From the NCBI RefSeq assembly GCF_900167335.1, contig NZ_FUXI01000003.1, positions 83,791-147,790 of the forward strand: a DNA stretch of 64,000 nucleotides, written 5' to 3'. Both the position numbers and the translations under genes were made by a program. The notes under the pieces were generated by a model. That model saw nothing but the letters and a program-made list of their open reading frames with translations, was not told the DNA's origin and made no database searches. Of this stretch, positions 54,003-63,081 are shown piece by piece. This DNA is from Pilibacter termitis (lineage in GTDB: Bacteria; Bacillota; Bacilli; Lactobacillales; Streptococcaceae). Each line of letters opens with the position of its first letter. The stretch's first letter is position 1.

Positions 54003-54275
54003 GTTGTCTAGCTCTCATAGGTTAGGCAACTACCGCAAGTATCATAATCTAATCAGTAATAGCAGATAGATGAATGAAGGTGCAAGTCCTTCTACTTGCG
54101 TTGCCTATTCAGGCAAGTCATCTCATGTGAAGTTTGTTGTCTAGCTCGCTACTAGACAACAACTGTAAGTATTGTGGCTCTTTATCTTATACCCAAAAGC
54201 AGTTTCCCCACTGCTGTTAACCACCCTAAAGATGAAAAGTAGACAACAGAGGGTGCAAGTGCCTCTACTTGCTTA
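54003..54275 (+). ncRNA. Tandem structured RNA modules (two related pseudoknots)
   Basis: Two related modules (54003-54127 and 54135-54275) share TTGTCTAGCTC at the start, AAGTAT in the middle and GTGCAAGT..CTACTTGC at the end. Each has a 5' stem (GTTGTCTA with TAGGCAAC, or with TAGACAAC). Each also has an end hairpin (GAAGG/CCTTC or AGAGG/CCTCT) whose loop GCAAGT pairs with the following ACTTGC, an H-type pseudoknot. Alternatively ACTTGC can pair with the upstream GCAAGTA or GTAAGTA. It lies just before the surface-protein gene at 54301, so a cis-acting leader is likely. Confidence 0.65.
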
Positions 54276-54300
54276 AAAAAAATAAATATAAGATTAGGGA

Positions 54301-55482
54301 ATGACTACGAAGAATTTTTTACAAACAACGAAGGGAAAATCAATTGTCGGTGGTGTGGTCGTGCTTGCGTTAGTTGGAGGAGCAATTGCAATTAAAGCAC
54401 AAACGGATTATGCACAGACAGAAAAAGTAAAGACAACTTTAAAACAAGAAATCAAAGAGACCAAAACTCTTTTTAGCAAAGCGAGAGCATTGCTTGACGA
54501 GAAACAAGAATTTTTAAAGAAAGACTTGAAAAAAGAGGAAATTGACAAGGTCAAAGAGGAGTTGCAAAAAAATGAAAAGGAAGTGAAATCCTTTGACGAT
54601 CAAAAATATAAAGAGTTGTTTAGTGAGTTTTCGTCTACGGACAAAGAAGTGTCAATTTTTGTCGAAAATGTAGAGAAAATGTTCCAAACACAAACGGAAG
54701 TGAATGATTTGTTCACGGTGAAAGTGCTGAACGGTAGCGAAGTCGGAAAAGAAATCATTTTGAAAAAAGATGTGAAAAACGAGTCAATTGTTTCATTGGA
54801 GAAACAGCTTTTAACGAAAGAAAAAGATACGGCGTTTAAAGCAAAAGTGCGTGATGTGGTCATTCAGGCACGTGTGCAATTTACTGATATAGAAAACGCA
54901 AGAAAGGCGACTGTCGAAAGCGAAAAAGACAAAGGAAACCGAGAGAAAAATAAAAAAGCCTTAGAGTTAGTAGCCAAGATAAAAAATACAGATGTAAAAA
55001 AAGAGCTAGAGGGCAAGCTCAATCCAATCAAAGCGGAGTTGGATAAAAAGGATAAAGAAGCGGAAGAAAAACGTAAGGAAGAGGAGAAAAAAGGTGCAGA
55101 GGTCGCTCAAAACGAACAACAAGCACAAGAACAAGCAAATCAAAGCGGGCAACCTGTTTATAATGAAAATACAGGAGAATACGTGCAACCTACTGCACAA
55201 GCAAATAGTGGCGGTGGTGCAAGTACGAATAACTCTGGTGGTTCTCAAGGCGGAGGGCAAGCACAAAGTCCTAGCACATCTGCTCCTAGTCAACCACAAC
55301 CGCAACAACCAGCGGCACCTGCTCCCCAACCAAGCAAACCACAAACACCGAATAAACCGCCTGCGGGGTGGTATGATACAAATGGTCAAGATCCTTGGGA
55401 ATGGATGGATGCTAATGGTTTTGAAGATTATAGCGGATTTAATCAAGACCCTGCTACTGGTTGGATAAATCCATATAAATAA
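54301..55482 (+). CDS. Membrane-anchored surface protein with coiled coil and Pro/Gln-rich region
   Basis: The 393-residue protein has an N-terminal membrane segment (about 14-31) and a Lys/Glu-rich helical part (about 45-270). A Gln/Ser/Gly then Pro-rich low-complexity region follows (about 275-350), with a compact end rich in Trp, Asp and Gly (GWYDTNGQDPWEW...GFNQDP). It is probably exposed outside the cell. There is no LPXTG motif. I do not recognise a family. The two RNA modules directly upstream suggest regulated expression. Confidence 0.65.
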   Translation: MTTKNFLQTTKGKSIVGGVVVLALVGGAIAIKAQTDYAQTEKVKTTLKQEIKETKTLFSKARALLDEKQEFLKKDLKKEEIDKVKEELQKNEKEVKSFDDQKYKELFSEFSSTDKEVSIFVENVEKMFQTQTEVNDLFTVKVLNGSEVGKEIILKKDVKNESIVSLEKQLLTKEKDTAFKAKVRDVVIQARVQFTDIENARKATVESEKDKGNREKNKKALELVAKIKNTDVKKELEGKLNPIKAELDKKDKEAEEKRKEEEKKGAEVAQNEQQAQEQANQSGQPVYNENTGEYVQPTAQANSGGGASTNNSGGSQGGGQAQSPSTSAPSQPQPQQPAAPAPQPSKPQTPNKPPAGWYDTNGQDPWEWMDANGFEDYSGFNQDPATGWINPYK

Positions 55483-55483
55483 T

Positions 55484-55512
55484 TTGACAATACGCCCTGT
55501 ACGTGCTATTAT
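55484..55512 (+). promoter_or_regulatory. hicAB promoter
   Basis: TTGACA (55484-55489), a 17-base spacer and TATTAT (55507-55512) form a strong promoter. AGGAGGT follows before hicA. Confidence 0.8.
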
Positions 55513-55536
55513 AATTTTGTCAGGAGGTAGAGAAAT

Positions 55537-55734
55537 ATGCCAATGACAGTACGAGAAGCGGAAAAGATACTGAAATCTTTAGGTTTTGTAGAGATTAAAG
55601 GCGGAGGAAAAGGAAGTCATCGTAAGTTTGCAAAAGCAGGTGTACGACCAATCACGCTAACTTCTCACAATAAAGAAGTATCTCTTGCAGTTGAAAAAAC
55701 CGTTCGTAAAGCACAAGAGTTGTTAGGGAAGTAA
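55537..55734 (+). CDS. hicA: HicA-family mRNA interferase toxin
   Basis: The 65-residue toxin has the double-stranded-RNA-binding-like fold of HicA with the catalytic His in GGKGSHRKFAK and the end EKTVRKAQELLGK. HicA cleaves mRNA. It is first in the hicA-hicB operon, behind CAGGAGGTAGAG. Confidence 0.93.
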   Translation: MPMTVREAEKILKSLGFVEIKGGGKGSHRKFAKAGVRPITLTSHNKEVSLAVEKTVRKAQELLGK

Positions 55735-55768
55735 TTCCCTAACGCTCGTATAGAGAGGTGGAAAAAAT

Positions 55769-56155
55769 ATGTTGAAAATTTATCCTGCTGTTTTTGAAAA
55801 AGATCCTGTTGGGCTAGGTGTTTATTTTCCAGATTTAGATGATTCTGCTACGCAAGGAGCAAATATAGAAGAAGCGTTGGAAAATGCCTCAGATTTGTTG
55901 GGGATTCAACTTGCATGGAATGTAGAAAATAATATCCCACTTCCGACTCCAAGTGAAGTGAGTGAAATTAAGATTGACCCTGCAACACAATTTGTATCAT
56001 TAGTATCTGTCAATCTCACGGATTATTTACAAGATACAAAAGCAGATAAAAAAACAATAAAAATTCCCCATTGGTTAAATGTTCGTGCAACAAAAGCAGG
56101 AATCAATTTCTCACAAACAACAACAGAAGCACTAATGGATAAATTAGGTGTGTAA
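55769..56155 (+). CDS. hicB: HicB-family antitoxin
   Basis: The 128-residue antitoxin has the HicB fold: YPAVFEKDPVGLGVYFPDLDDSATQGANIEEALENASDLLG-type N-terminal domain. A DNA-binding end (about 95-128, IPHWLNVRATKAGINFSQTTTEALMDKLG) is of ribbon-helix-helix type. It neutralises HicA and represses the operon. It follows hicA by 34 bases with its own ribosome site. Confidence 0.93.
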   Translation: MLKIYPAVFEKDPVGLGVYFPDLDDSATQGANIEEALENASDLLGIQLAWNVENNIPLPTPSEVSEIKIDPATQFVSLVSVNLTDYLQDTKADKKTIKIPHWLNVRATKAGINFSQTTTEALMDKLGV

Positions 56156-56166
56156 AAACAATAAAA

Positions 56167-56214
56167 ACAATTCATAAGACTGAAATTCAATTCTTATGAG
56201 TTGTTTTTTTATTT
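56167..56214 (+). terminator. hicAB terminator (copy 1 of a duplicated hairpin)
   Basis: AACAATTCATAAGA and TCTTATGAGTTGTT form the stem, followed by TTTTTT. A near-identical hairpin follows the next gene at 56420. Confidence 0.85.
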
Positions 56215-56233
56215 TTATCAAAAGGAGACCAAA

Positions 56234-56428
56234 ATGGAAAGAGAAAATCGTTTAGAAGAATTACAGAAAGAAAGTCGTTTGTTAGATGAACAAATAGAGC
56301 TAGAAAAACGAACTTTAGATAGTATCGAAGAAGAATTGTTTGAAACCAAAGTAGCCAGAATTGCTGCAAGAGAAGTGTTGCGTGCAACGAGGTATCGAGT
56401 GTTAATTCGATTGAAAGACAACTCATAA
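56234..56428 (+). CDS. Small coiled-coil protein
   Basis: The 64-residue product is one long charged helix (ENRLEELQKESRLLDEQIELEK) with a basic end. ATG 56234 follows AAAAGGAGACC. It is framed by two nearly identical terminators, so it is a separate cassette. The family is unknown. Confidence 0.6.
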   Translation: MERENRLEELQKESRLLDEQIELEKRTLDSIEEELFETKVARIAAREVLRATRYRVLIRLKDNS

Positions 56429-56466
56429 GATTGCTCCTTAATTCTTATGGGTTGTTTTTTTTATTT
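56420..56466 (+). terminator. Terminator after the small coiled-coil gene (copy 2)
   Basis: ACAACTCATAAGA and TTCTTATGGGTTGT pair, followed by TTTTTT. The stem includes the gene's stop codon. From 56467 to 56628 only a 15-codon frame (56492) is seen, probably a remnant. Confidence 0.8.
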
Positions 56467-56628
56467 TATAAAACCAGAAAGGACGTGGTGAAATGTATCG
56501 TGTACGCTCGCCAACAAGCAATCAAAGTGAAATATTGTAGATTAAGAAAAAGTGAAACGCTAAAAGTGTGTTGAAGTTTGGAATAGCTGCCAGACTATTG
56601 CACCATATAGCGAAAAAGGAGAAAACAG

Positions 56629-58059
56629 ATGAAAAATCTTCAACAAATAAAAAGAAGTTTCTATCCTGTTTGGCAGAAGTCAAAAGGGTATTTTCGGAAA
56701 CAAAAGGTTTCTGCATGGGCTATGATGATTTTTGTTTTGGCTCAATCATTGGTGTCGCTACTGGCTTTTAGTCCTGTAAAAGTTTCGGCGGTATCAAAGC
56801 CCGCTCCACGTGCAAACTGGGGTGTAAATTATCCTCAAGACGTGACAGTGGAGTATCATAACCACGAATTATGGCGGTTTTATGGCACATGGGCAGACGG
56901 TACGCCGTATGACCGATATGACGCTCCGATTTATATTTATGCGACAGGGGATAGTCCTGCCAATAGTGCTGCTGCGTTTTGTATTGAGCCAATGATGCCG
57001 ATTGACAACTATGTGACCTCGGGTTATGTGAAGAATCCCTTACCTGCATTGTTGCAAGGGAATCGAAGAAATGGTCTTATGACTGCACTATGGGTGGATA
57101 TTGCTCCTAAACGAGACACTGACCCAGTAGGACATGAAAAATATAAAATGGTTGTGCAATCCGAAGTGTGGAAAGCAGCCAAAGGATTGTCGATTGAAAA
57201 GTTTGAGCGTGTAGACGGTTCTATTAAAGTTAGTAATGCGGAATACAAAGCGATTTTGAAAGTTATTGATGACGCAATTACAAACTATGATAAAAAGCCA
57301 AGTTTTAATGAACAAACTATAACTTTAAAAGTAGGTGAAAGTATAACTTTAACTGATACAAATGGAGTTTTAGGTGGATATGATACGGTTCGAGATAATG
57401 GAGCGAATGTAGATTATTCAAAATCAGGTAACACTTTGACTATTACAGCAAAGAAAAGTTCAAATGAAAACGGACAACTTCGTTTTTATAAATCTCGTAT
57501 GAGTGGTACTCCTGTTACTTATCAAAAAGCAACCCAACAAACGGTCATGGCAGGAGCGATCAATGACCCTGCTATATTTGCAGTCAACCTCAAAATCCAA
57601 AAATCAGGTGACCTAAAAATTAAAAAAGTAGATGAGGAAAGCCGAACGGCTGTTCCGAATACCAAGTTTAAGGTAGAGGGAAATCTTTTGGACGGTTCTC
57701 AATCCAAAGAAGTAACCACTGGCAGCAATGGGGAAGTAACGCTCAATGATATTGCGATTGACGGTGAAGAACTCACGATTACAGAGCTTTCCGTACCTGC
57801 TCCATACGTGCTAGATAGCACACCACACAAAGTGAAAATCAAAGCAGGAGAAACCGTCAGCATTACGGCGGAAAATAACCGTCAAAAAGGGCGTATCCGT
57901 GTAGATAAAGAATTGCTACAAAATCTTGTGACGAATGGTGGCGGAAAAACGTTGCCGAATAGCAATTATAGCTTTAAGGGAATAAAATTTGACTTAAGTG
58001 ATAAAAATAAAAGCAATCAAGCGAAGTTCAAAAGAAGTGCTGCGTTACATCATGAATGA
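56629..58059 (+). CDS. Thioester-type surface adhesin, 3' end lost by recombination
   Basis: A signal peptide (about 1-52, ending VKVSA) is followed by a thioester domain: Cys in AAFCIEP (about residue 118) and Gln in VVQSEVWKA (about residue 177) can form the Cys-Gln bond used for covalent adhesion. A SpaA/CnaB-like domain follows (about 325-430, SGDLKIKKVDEESRTAVPNTKFKV). A second such domain is cut short after SYSFKGIKFDL-like sequence, and the frame runs out within relaxase DNA. No LPXTG sorting signal remains, so it cannot be wall-anchored normally. Confidence 0.75.
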   Translation: MKNLQQIKRSFYPVWQKSKGYFRKQKVSAWAMMIFVLAQSLVSLLAFSPVKVSAVSKPAPRANWGVNYPQDVTVEYHNHELWRFYGTWADGTPYDRYDAPIYIYATGDSPANSAAAFCIEPMMPIDNYVTSGYVKNPLPALLQGNRRNGLMTALWVDIAPKRDTDPVGHEKYKMVVQSEVWKAAKGLSIEKFERVDGSIKVSNAEYKAILKVIDDAITNYDKKPSFNEQTITLKVGESITLTDTNGVLGGYDTVRDNGANVDYSKSGNTLTITAKKSSNENGQLRFYKSRMSGTPVTYQKATQQTVMAGAINDPAIFAVNLKIQKSGDLKIKKVDEESRTAVPNTKFKVEGNLLDGSQSKEVTTGSNGEVTLNDIAIDGEELTITELSVPAPYVLDSTPHKVKIKAGETVSITAENNRQKGRIRVDKELLQNLVTNGGGKTLPNSNYSFKGIKFDLSDKNKSNQAKFKRSAALHHE

Positions 58060-60250
58060 AGAAAAAACAGTCCAAACTCGCAATGAAATTTCAGACGCTA
58101 TCCACTACATTGCAGACGGCAATAAAACGAAAGACGGCTTTCTTGTTACGGGCTATAACGTGACCCCAGAAACAAGTACAACGGAATTTTTGATGACTCA
58201 AAATTTGGCACGTGCAGTCAAAGGAGATTATCGCAAAACGGGTGGTGCAGAGATTTCGTCCTATCACATCATTCAATCTTTCTCTCCAGAGGACAACATC
58301 ACCCCAGAATAAGCTCACGCAATCGGTCAACAGCTCATGCGTGAAATGTTGGCAGGGGAGTTTGAATTTGTCATTGCCACTCATGTGGATAAAGCACACA
58401 TTCACAACCACATTGTATTTAACGCTACAAGTTTTTATAAGCAAACAAAATTTCGCTCCGTTCCGTATAAAACCGTTGGAATGTTGCGAGCGATTAATGA
58501 CAAATTGTGTTTGGAAAATGGCTTATCTGTTCTTCCTGAATATGCACATCTAAGTAGCAATTATCAACAATATCAAAAGTATCGCAATCAAAATACTTAT
58601 AAAGCTCAAATCCGCAAACGATTGAACTTCCTTTTAGAGAAATGTCAAAGTGTAGAGGAATTTCAAGAGGGGGCAAGAAACTTAGGAATTGCGGTGTCGT
58701 TTGAAGGGGTTCATGCAACGTATCAATTTGTTGGAGGCAATCAACAGCGAAAAACAAGAGCAGAGAAATTAAGTGATGATGACCGCTTTACGTTCAACGG
58801 AATCAAAGAGAGAATGTCTCAGAACCAAACAGTCATTTCTCTCATTGAACAATCCATTCTGACAACGTTTCAAACAAGCGAGAACCTAAGCGATTTTCAA
58901 GAGCAATTAAAAGAAACGTGTCAAATTACGTGGAAGAAAAATCGTCTTGGCGAAGTGGTTTATACACTTCACGGAATGGAAAAAATTAACGTGAAAGAAT
59001 TTGCTTTAAATCAGGGAGTGAGCCTTGAGAAACTCATACAGCATTTCGCAGAAAAAACAGAGCCAGAATTAGAAGAGGAAACACAAACAATTGAGGAACT
59101 TTACGAGCAACAAATAAAGACAAACGTACATGAAGTGGATAGCCCTGTTTTATTAGATGAACGAGTGATTAAAGAAGTTTCGAGTAAAGGATTATTGATT
59201 GCAGCTGAACACTTAGACGGAGAAGAAGGCGAGATTTTCATTGACGCAAACCAAGTGGATTTTGATAAAGTAGAAAAGAAATATTTGGTGCATTTGGGCG
59301 ACCAATTTCATTATTATTTCATGCAAAATGATAAGCAATCAAACTTCTTTTTAAGAGGCGAACAACTCTTGCGACAGCTAGAGAGAAAAATGAATATCCC
59401 TACTGAAAAAATTCTTTTACCACCGCACACGTTTCAGTTCCTAAGTGGCAGGGGATTGACGATTAGAATTGACCACCCAAAAATTGAAAACCTATTTATT
59501 CCAAAGGAGTATGTTTTCATTGATAAAGTCAGTCAATCTGTTTCAGTAGAACTTTCAAAGAATTGGAATTACTATTTTCAGAAGGAGGCACGAACAGGCA
59601 AGAGAAAACCACCTATGGAACATATAAAAGGGGCAGATTTGTTGAAATTGTTGAAGAGTCAAAGTGGAGTGTTGGACGTGAAAATGACAAGGAAAATACG
59701 TTACGCCAATCGGAAAGCGACACTCTCTCAAACCAACGAATACGCTACTCAATTAGAGTTCTTAAGAAAACACGCTATTCACAACGTTCCTGAGTTGAAC
59801 CAAAAAATCGAGCGACGAGTGGAAAACATTCAACAGCTAAGGGAAAAGCTACTTCTGTTAAAAGAAAAAATTGGTGAATACAACACTGTTTCAAAATTTC
59901 TTGTTGCCGTGAATGAATACAGTTTTATTCTTGAAGAACTGCAATCACCCTTTGCGAACAAGACGGAGATCAGAAAGCAATATCATCAAGAACTGTCGAT
60001 TTATAATCAAGCAATCAAAGAATTAGAAAAGCGAGGTCTTTCCTCAACGATTGCGACAGAAAAAGTAGTGGACTTAATCAAAGAGAACCAATTGCATGAG
60101 AAAGAATTACGTCAAGAATTAAGGCAACAAGAACAGCAATTACAAGATTTCCAGCATATTAAAGAGGTGCTAGTTGAATTGCGTGAGGAAGACATCAAAG
60201 AGCAGGAAAAAGAGCGAATACAGAGTCAAAAATCAGAACAAGAAAAATGA
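57998..60250 (+). pseudogene. MOBP relaxase gene with an internal stop codon
   Basis: From GTG 57998 the frame reads IKIKAIKRSSKEVLRYIMNE and on to SFSPEDNITPE, then TAA at 58310-58312. The same frame continues at once with AHAIGQQLMREML and the metal motif THVDKAHIHNHI through to 60250. The stop replaces what is normally a Gln codon (CAA to TAA). An ATG at 58337 with no clear ribosome site could restart a 637-residue protein lacking the catalytic Tyr (in RYIMNEEKT). Its 5' end overlaps the truncated adhesin gene. Confidence 0.8.
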
Positions 60251-60432
60251 AAATGGATTTAAAAATATTGTAAGAGGAAAAGGAAAAAATAATGACAGGA
60301 CTCCGGAATGATTTCTTTCTTCCAAATAGCATTTTTTACTTTAAAGAAAATAAGGAAAATGTATTTTTTGGTTTAATTTCTATTGCATTTGTTGTATAAT
60401 AAGTGAAAATACAACAGCGAGGAGTGTGTTCT

Positions 60433-61149
60433 ATGGAGAATAATGTTTTAGAGGCAAGTCAAGCACAATCAGTAGTAGACGGTTTATTGAATGGTTATAA
60501 AGAATATCTTGAACTTCGGAATCAAATGGATGAAAAACTCGAAGTTTCAGCTGGTTTTGCATATACAAAAGGGAATTTTATTGATGATAGCGTTGCGAGA
60601 AAGACCAGTTCTTTTGTAGAGTACTGCAAGAAAAAAGCAGGAGAGAGCTGGGAATATTTAGAGTTTTGTTTTGGAGAGGATAAAAAATCTCTTTTCATTG
60701 TAAAAAATGATTATCGTTTGCAACGAACTTTTTCTAAAGATTTAAAGAAGCCTACAAGTCAATATTTATCGAACTATGCAAAAATCAATGCTCCTAGAAT
60801 TGCAGAAATACGGAAAGGGCGTAAAAAAGTACCGAACGTTACGATTCAGTTAGAGTTACTAGAAGATTTTTCAATTCCAGAAAACGAATTGTCAGATTAC
60901 GATAGTTTTTATATTGTTGTGTATCGGACGAGTGCTGAAAAAGTGATAGAGTCTGTAAAGCTTGTTTTACCAGATATTGAAACAAGAGAGCTCCATATGA
61001 TACAAGATTTAACACCTTATTTACAAACAAGCTTGATTGTAATTGAGGAAGAAGAGTATGCAGCAATAACTGGTGAAAAAGAAGAAGTCATAGAAGTTTA
61101 TGACTACGAGTACACGGTTCCGCAAGAAGAAAAAGAAGCAATTCAATAG
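60433..61149 (+). CDS. Uncharacterised partner of the XRE/ImmA protein
   Basis: The 238-residue soluble protein begins at ATG 60433 behind GAGGAGTG. It has no motif I can name; DUF5986-type partners of spr1629-like regulators are similar in size and setting. A -10-like TATAAT lies at 60395. It is followed by the XRE/ImmA gene after 21 bases, so the pair forms an operon, plausibly a toxin-antitoxin-like unit. Confidence 0.6.
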   Translation: MENNVLEASQAQSVVDGLLNGYKEYLELRNQMDEKLEVSAGFAYTKGNFIDDSVARKTSSFVEYCKKKAGESWEYLEFCFGEDKKSLFIVKNDYRLQRTFSKDLKKPTSQYLSNYAKINAPRIAEIRKGRKKVPNVTIQLELLEDFSIPENELSDYDSFYIVVYRTSAEKVIESVKLVLPDIETRELHMIQDLTPYLQTSLIVIEEEEYAAITGEKEEVIEVYDYEYTVPQEEKEAIQ

Positions 61150-61170
61150 CAACAAGAAAGGAAGATTGCA

Positions 61171-62340
61171 ATGTTTTATGGGAAAAATCTACAAGTAGTA
61201 CGGATGCTACATGGTCTTTCTCGTAAGGAGCTTGGAGAAAGATTAAATGTATCCGAGCAATCTATTTGGCAATTTGAAAAACAAGCGACCACCCCCTCGT
61301 TTGAAAATATTTTAGAAATGAAGAAAATTTTTCAAGTAAAAACAGCCTTTTTCTTTGAAGAATTTATCGTTCCCAAAACGTTTTCTGAGGGCAGTGTTGC
61401 GTATCGTAAAGGAGACATTACCTCAAGGAAAAAGACAAATAGCGAAGTGGTTTATTTGAACGTTATTGCGGAAGTCATTCGTTATTTAGAGAGTTTTCTA
61501 AACGCTCCGCCACGTGTGATTCTTACTTTACGAGAAAAGGTAAGTGGTTATTTGAATGAGGAGTTAACGTATGAAAAAATAGAAGTAATCGCAGAAAAGG
61601 CACGTGAATTTTTAGCTATTCAAGAAAATAATGCGAATTTACTCGTTTCTTTAGAAAAGTCGGGGATTCACGTGTTAGAAAAGAATGTAGGCGGAAAGGC
61701 GGACGCATATAGTGCTTGGTCGACAGAAGAAGTACCAATTATCGTGCTTGGTATAAAAAAATCTTCTGTACGAAGAAATTTTGATTTAGCTCATGAATTA
61801 GGACATTTATTGTTACATCCGCATTTAGACTTTCTTTCAATGGAGAAACAAGAACAACAACAAATTGAGAGCGAAGCGGATTATTTTGCCTCTTGTTTTC
61901 TTTTGCCAAGAGAAGAAGTTAAAAAGGATTTTGCGATAATGAGAAAGTGTTCCAATCCAGATAGCTATATTCCATTAAAAGTAAAGTACAATGTTTCTAT
62001 TCAAGCTCTTGAAATGAAGGCATATAAATTAGGATTTTTGACTGCAAAACAGCATAGTTATTTTTACCGTCAAATTGCTTTGAAAAAGTATAAAAGAGAA
62101 GAGCCTTTAGACAAAGAAATTGCACTGAAACGTCCCGGAAAGATAAGAAGTATCTTTCAGTTGATTTTATCTAATCGTTTATTAGATATACAGGACATTG
62201 AAGAACATTTTAAAATGGAAAGAGGATTGATAGAAGATATGCTTTCAATAGAAAAAACGTTCTTTACGCCTTATGTTGACGAAGAAGTATTTACAAGTCT
62301 TGACAATGTATTGCGACCAAACTTTCATTTCGCTCAATAA
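61171..62340 (+). CDS. XRE regulator fused to an ImmA/IrrE metallopeptidase domain
   Basis: The 389-residue protein has an XRE HTH (about 1-60, LSRKELGERLNVSEQSIWQFE) and an ImmA/IrrE domain with HELGH at about residue 207 and the downstream ESEADYFASCFLLP. Such fused proteins act as repressor/antitoxins or proteases that remove a repressor on stress. It forms a two-gene unit with the preceding gene. A terminator (ACGACTT/AGAGGTCGT plus T-run) follows at about 62354-62380. Confidence 0.9.
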   Translation: MFYGKNLQVVRMLHGLSRKELGERLNVSEQSIWQFEKQATTPSFENILEMKKIFQVKTAFFFEEFIVPKTFSEGSVAYRKGDITSRKKTNSEVVYLNVIAEVIRYLESFLNAPPRVILTLREKVSGYLNEELTYEKIEVIAEKAREFLAIQENNANLLVSLEKSGIHVLEKNVGGKADAYSAWSTEEVPIIVLGIKKSSVRRNFDLAHELGHLLLHPHLDFLSMEKQEQQQIESEADYFASCFLLPREEVKKDFAIMRKCSNPDSYIPLKVKYNVSIQALEMKAYKLGFLTAKQHSYFYRQIALKKYKREEPLDKEIALKRPGKIRSIFQLILSNRLLDIQDIEEHFKMERGLIEDMLSIEKTFFTPYVDEEVFTSLDNVLRPNFHFAQ

Positions 62341-62423
62341 ATAAAGTATCGAGACGACTTCACAAGAGGTCGTTTTTTTCTATGGCAAAATAATAGCATT
62401 AAAAAAAATGAAGGAGTGAAAAA

Positions 62424-62819
62424 ATGGAGAAAAAAAGATTCATAAATTTGGTGAAGTATTACTTTCAATTTGATAAACGAAAGAAACGTTTATATCATGA
62501 AGAAATGGAAAACTATCGAACCATGACAATGGAGGATCTAGATTATTATTTTGGCAAACTAAAATCTAGGGTTGCCTTTCATGAGGAGATTTTAAACTCG
62601 CTCTTCCCAGTACTCCTCTTACCAATCGTTCCAATGTCAATTCTTGCGATTCTAGTAGGAATAATTAAGTGTGTGTCGATACCAGTAGAGGAAATCTTTA
62701 TGTTTACTTTTATATTGTGGAGCATTGTTTTTTTATGGTATGAAAAATACGTGATTGACTTGAGAATAAAAGTTGAACGTGTAGAGAAAATAGTGAAAGA
62801 AAGACAAATTTTAAGATGA
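62424..62819 (+). CDS. Small membrane protein with two helices
   Basis: The 131-residue product has a basic start, two membrane helices (about 56-78 and 86-105) and charged ends. AATGAAGGAGTG precedes ATG 62424. I do not recognise a family. It lies alone between a terminator and the promoter of the structured RNA. Confidence 0.6.
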   Translation: MEKKRFINLVKYYFQFDKRKKRLYHEEMENYRTMTMEDLDYYFGKLKSRVAFHEEILNSLFPVLLLPIVPMSILAILVGIIKCVSIPVEEIFMFTFILWSIVFLWYEKYVIDLRIKVERVEKIVKERQILR

Positions 62820-62863
62820 ATGATAAGGAAAAATTGCTTGATTTCCGCTTAAAACCATGGTAC

Positions 62864-62869
62864 TATAAT
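62864..62869 (+). promoter_or_regulatory. Promoter -10 of the structured RNA
   Basis: TGGTACTATAAT ends with a perfect -10 box (62864-62869). No good -35 is visible at 17 bases; TTGATT lies at 62838. The first hairpin of the RNA begins at 62877, where transcription should start. Confidence 0.6.
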
Positions 62870-62875
62870 GGTGTA

Positions 62876-63060
62876 GATGAGGGAAACCTCATGCAGTGGT
62901 TAGGCACTTGAACTTGCGGTTATTGTCCGTTTTACGGAATAACGTGGTAGGCACGGGAAATAAACCTACATTTATAGCTGTGATTTATCACAGGAGGGTG
63001 GCAAGCACCAGAAATAAACCTAATTATAGGGGGCTGAGAGTTATATCTTAGCCTCCTTAT
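62876..63060 (+). ncRNA. Three-module structured RNA upstream of the PBECR4-like gene
   Basis: A 5' hairpin with GAAA loop (62877-62892) is followed by three units. Each unit begins with a small hairpin of the form NGTG-loop-CACN: AGTG/CACT at 62895, CGTG/CACG at 62943 and GGTG/CACC at 62997. The loops find exact partners: TTAGG with CCTAA (63019), GTAGG with CCTAC (62965), GCAAG with CTTGC (62913). Between the units lie ordinary hairpins at 62919-62943 and 62978-62993, and an 11-base-pair stem ends the RNA (63029-63056). The nuclease gene starts 26 bases later. Confidence 0.75.
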
Positions 63061-63081
63061 TTGGTAGTCAGGAGCTAATTT

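Noticed and set aside
54003..54275. Group II intron or retron RNA as explanation of the tandem modules
   Set aside because: No reverse transcriptase gene and no intron domain V are present nearby.
60292..60399. Possible 35-residue protein (MTGLRNDFFLPNS...) with an AGGAAAAGGAA site
   Set aside because: It overlaps the promoter-like region of the next gene and has no recognisable family; too weak to call.
62876..63060. CRISPR-like array or tracrRNA as explanation of the repeated segments
   Set aside because: The three units differ in sequence, show paired changes, and no cas gene is nearby.
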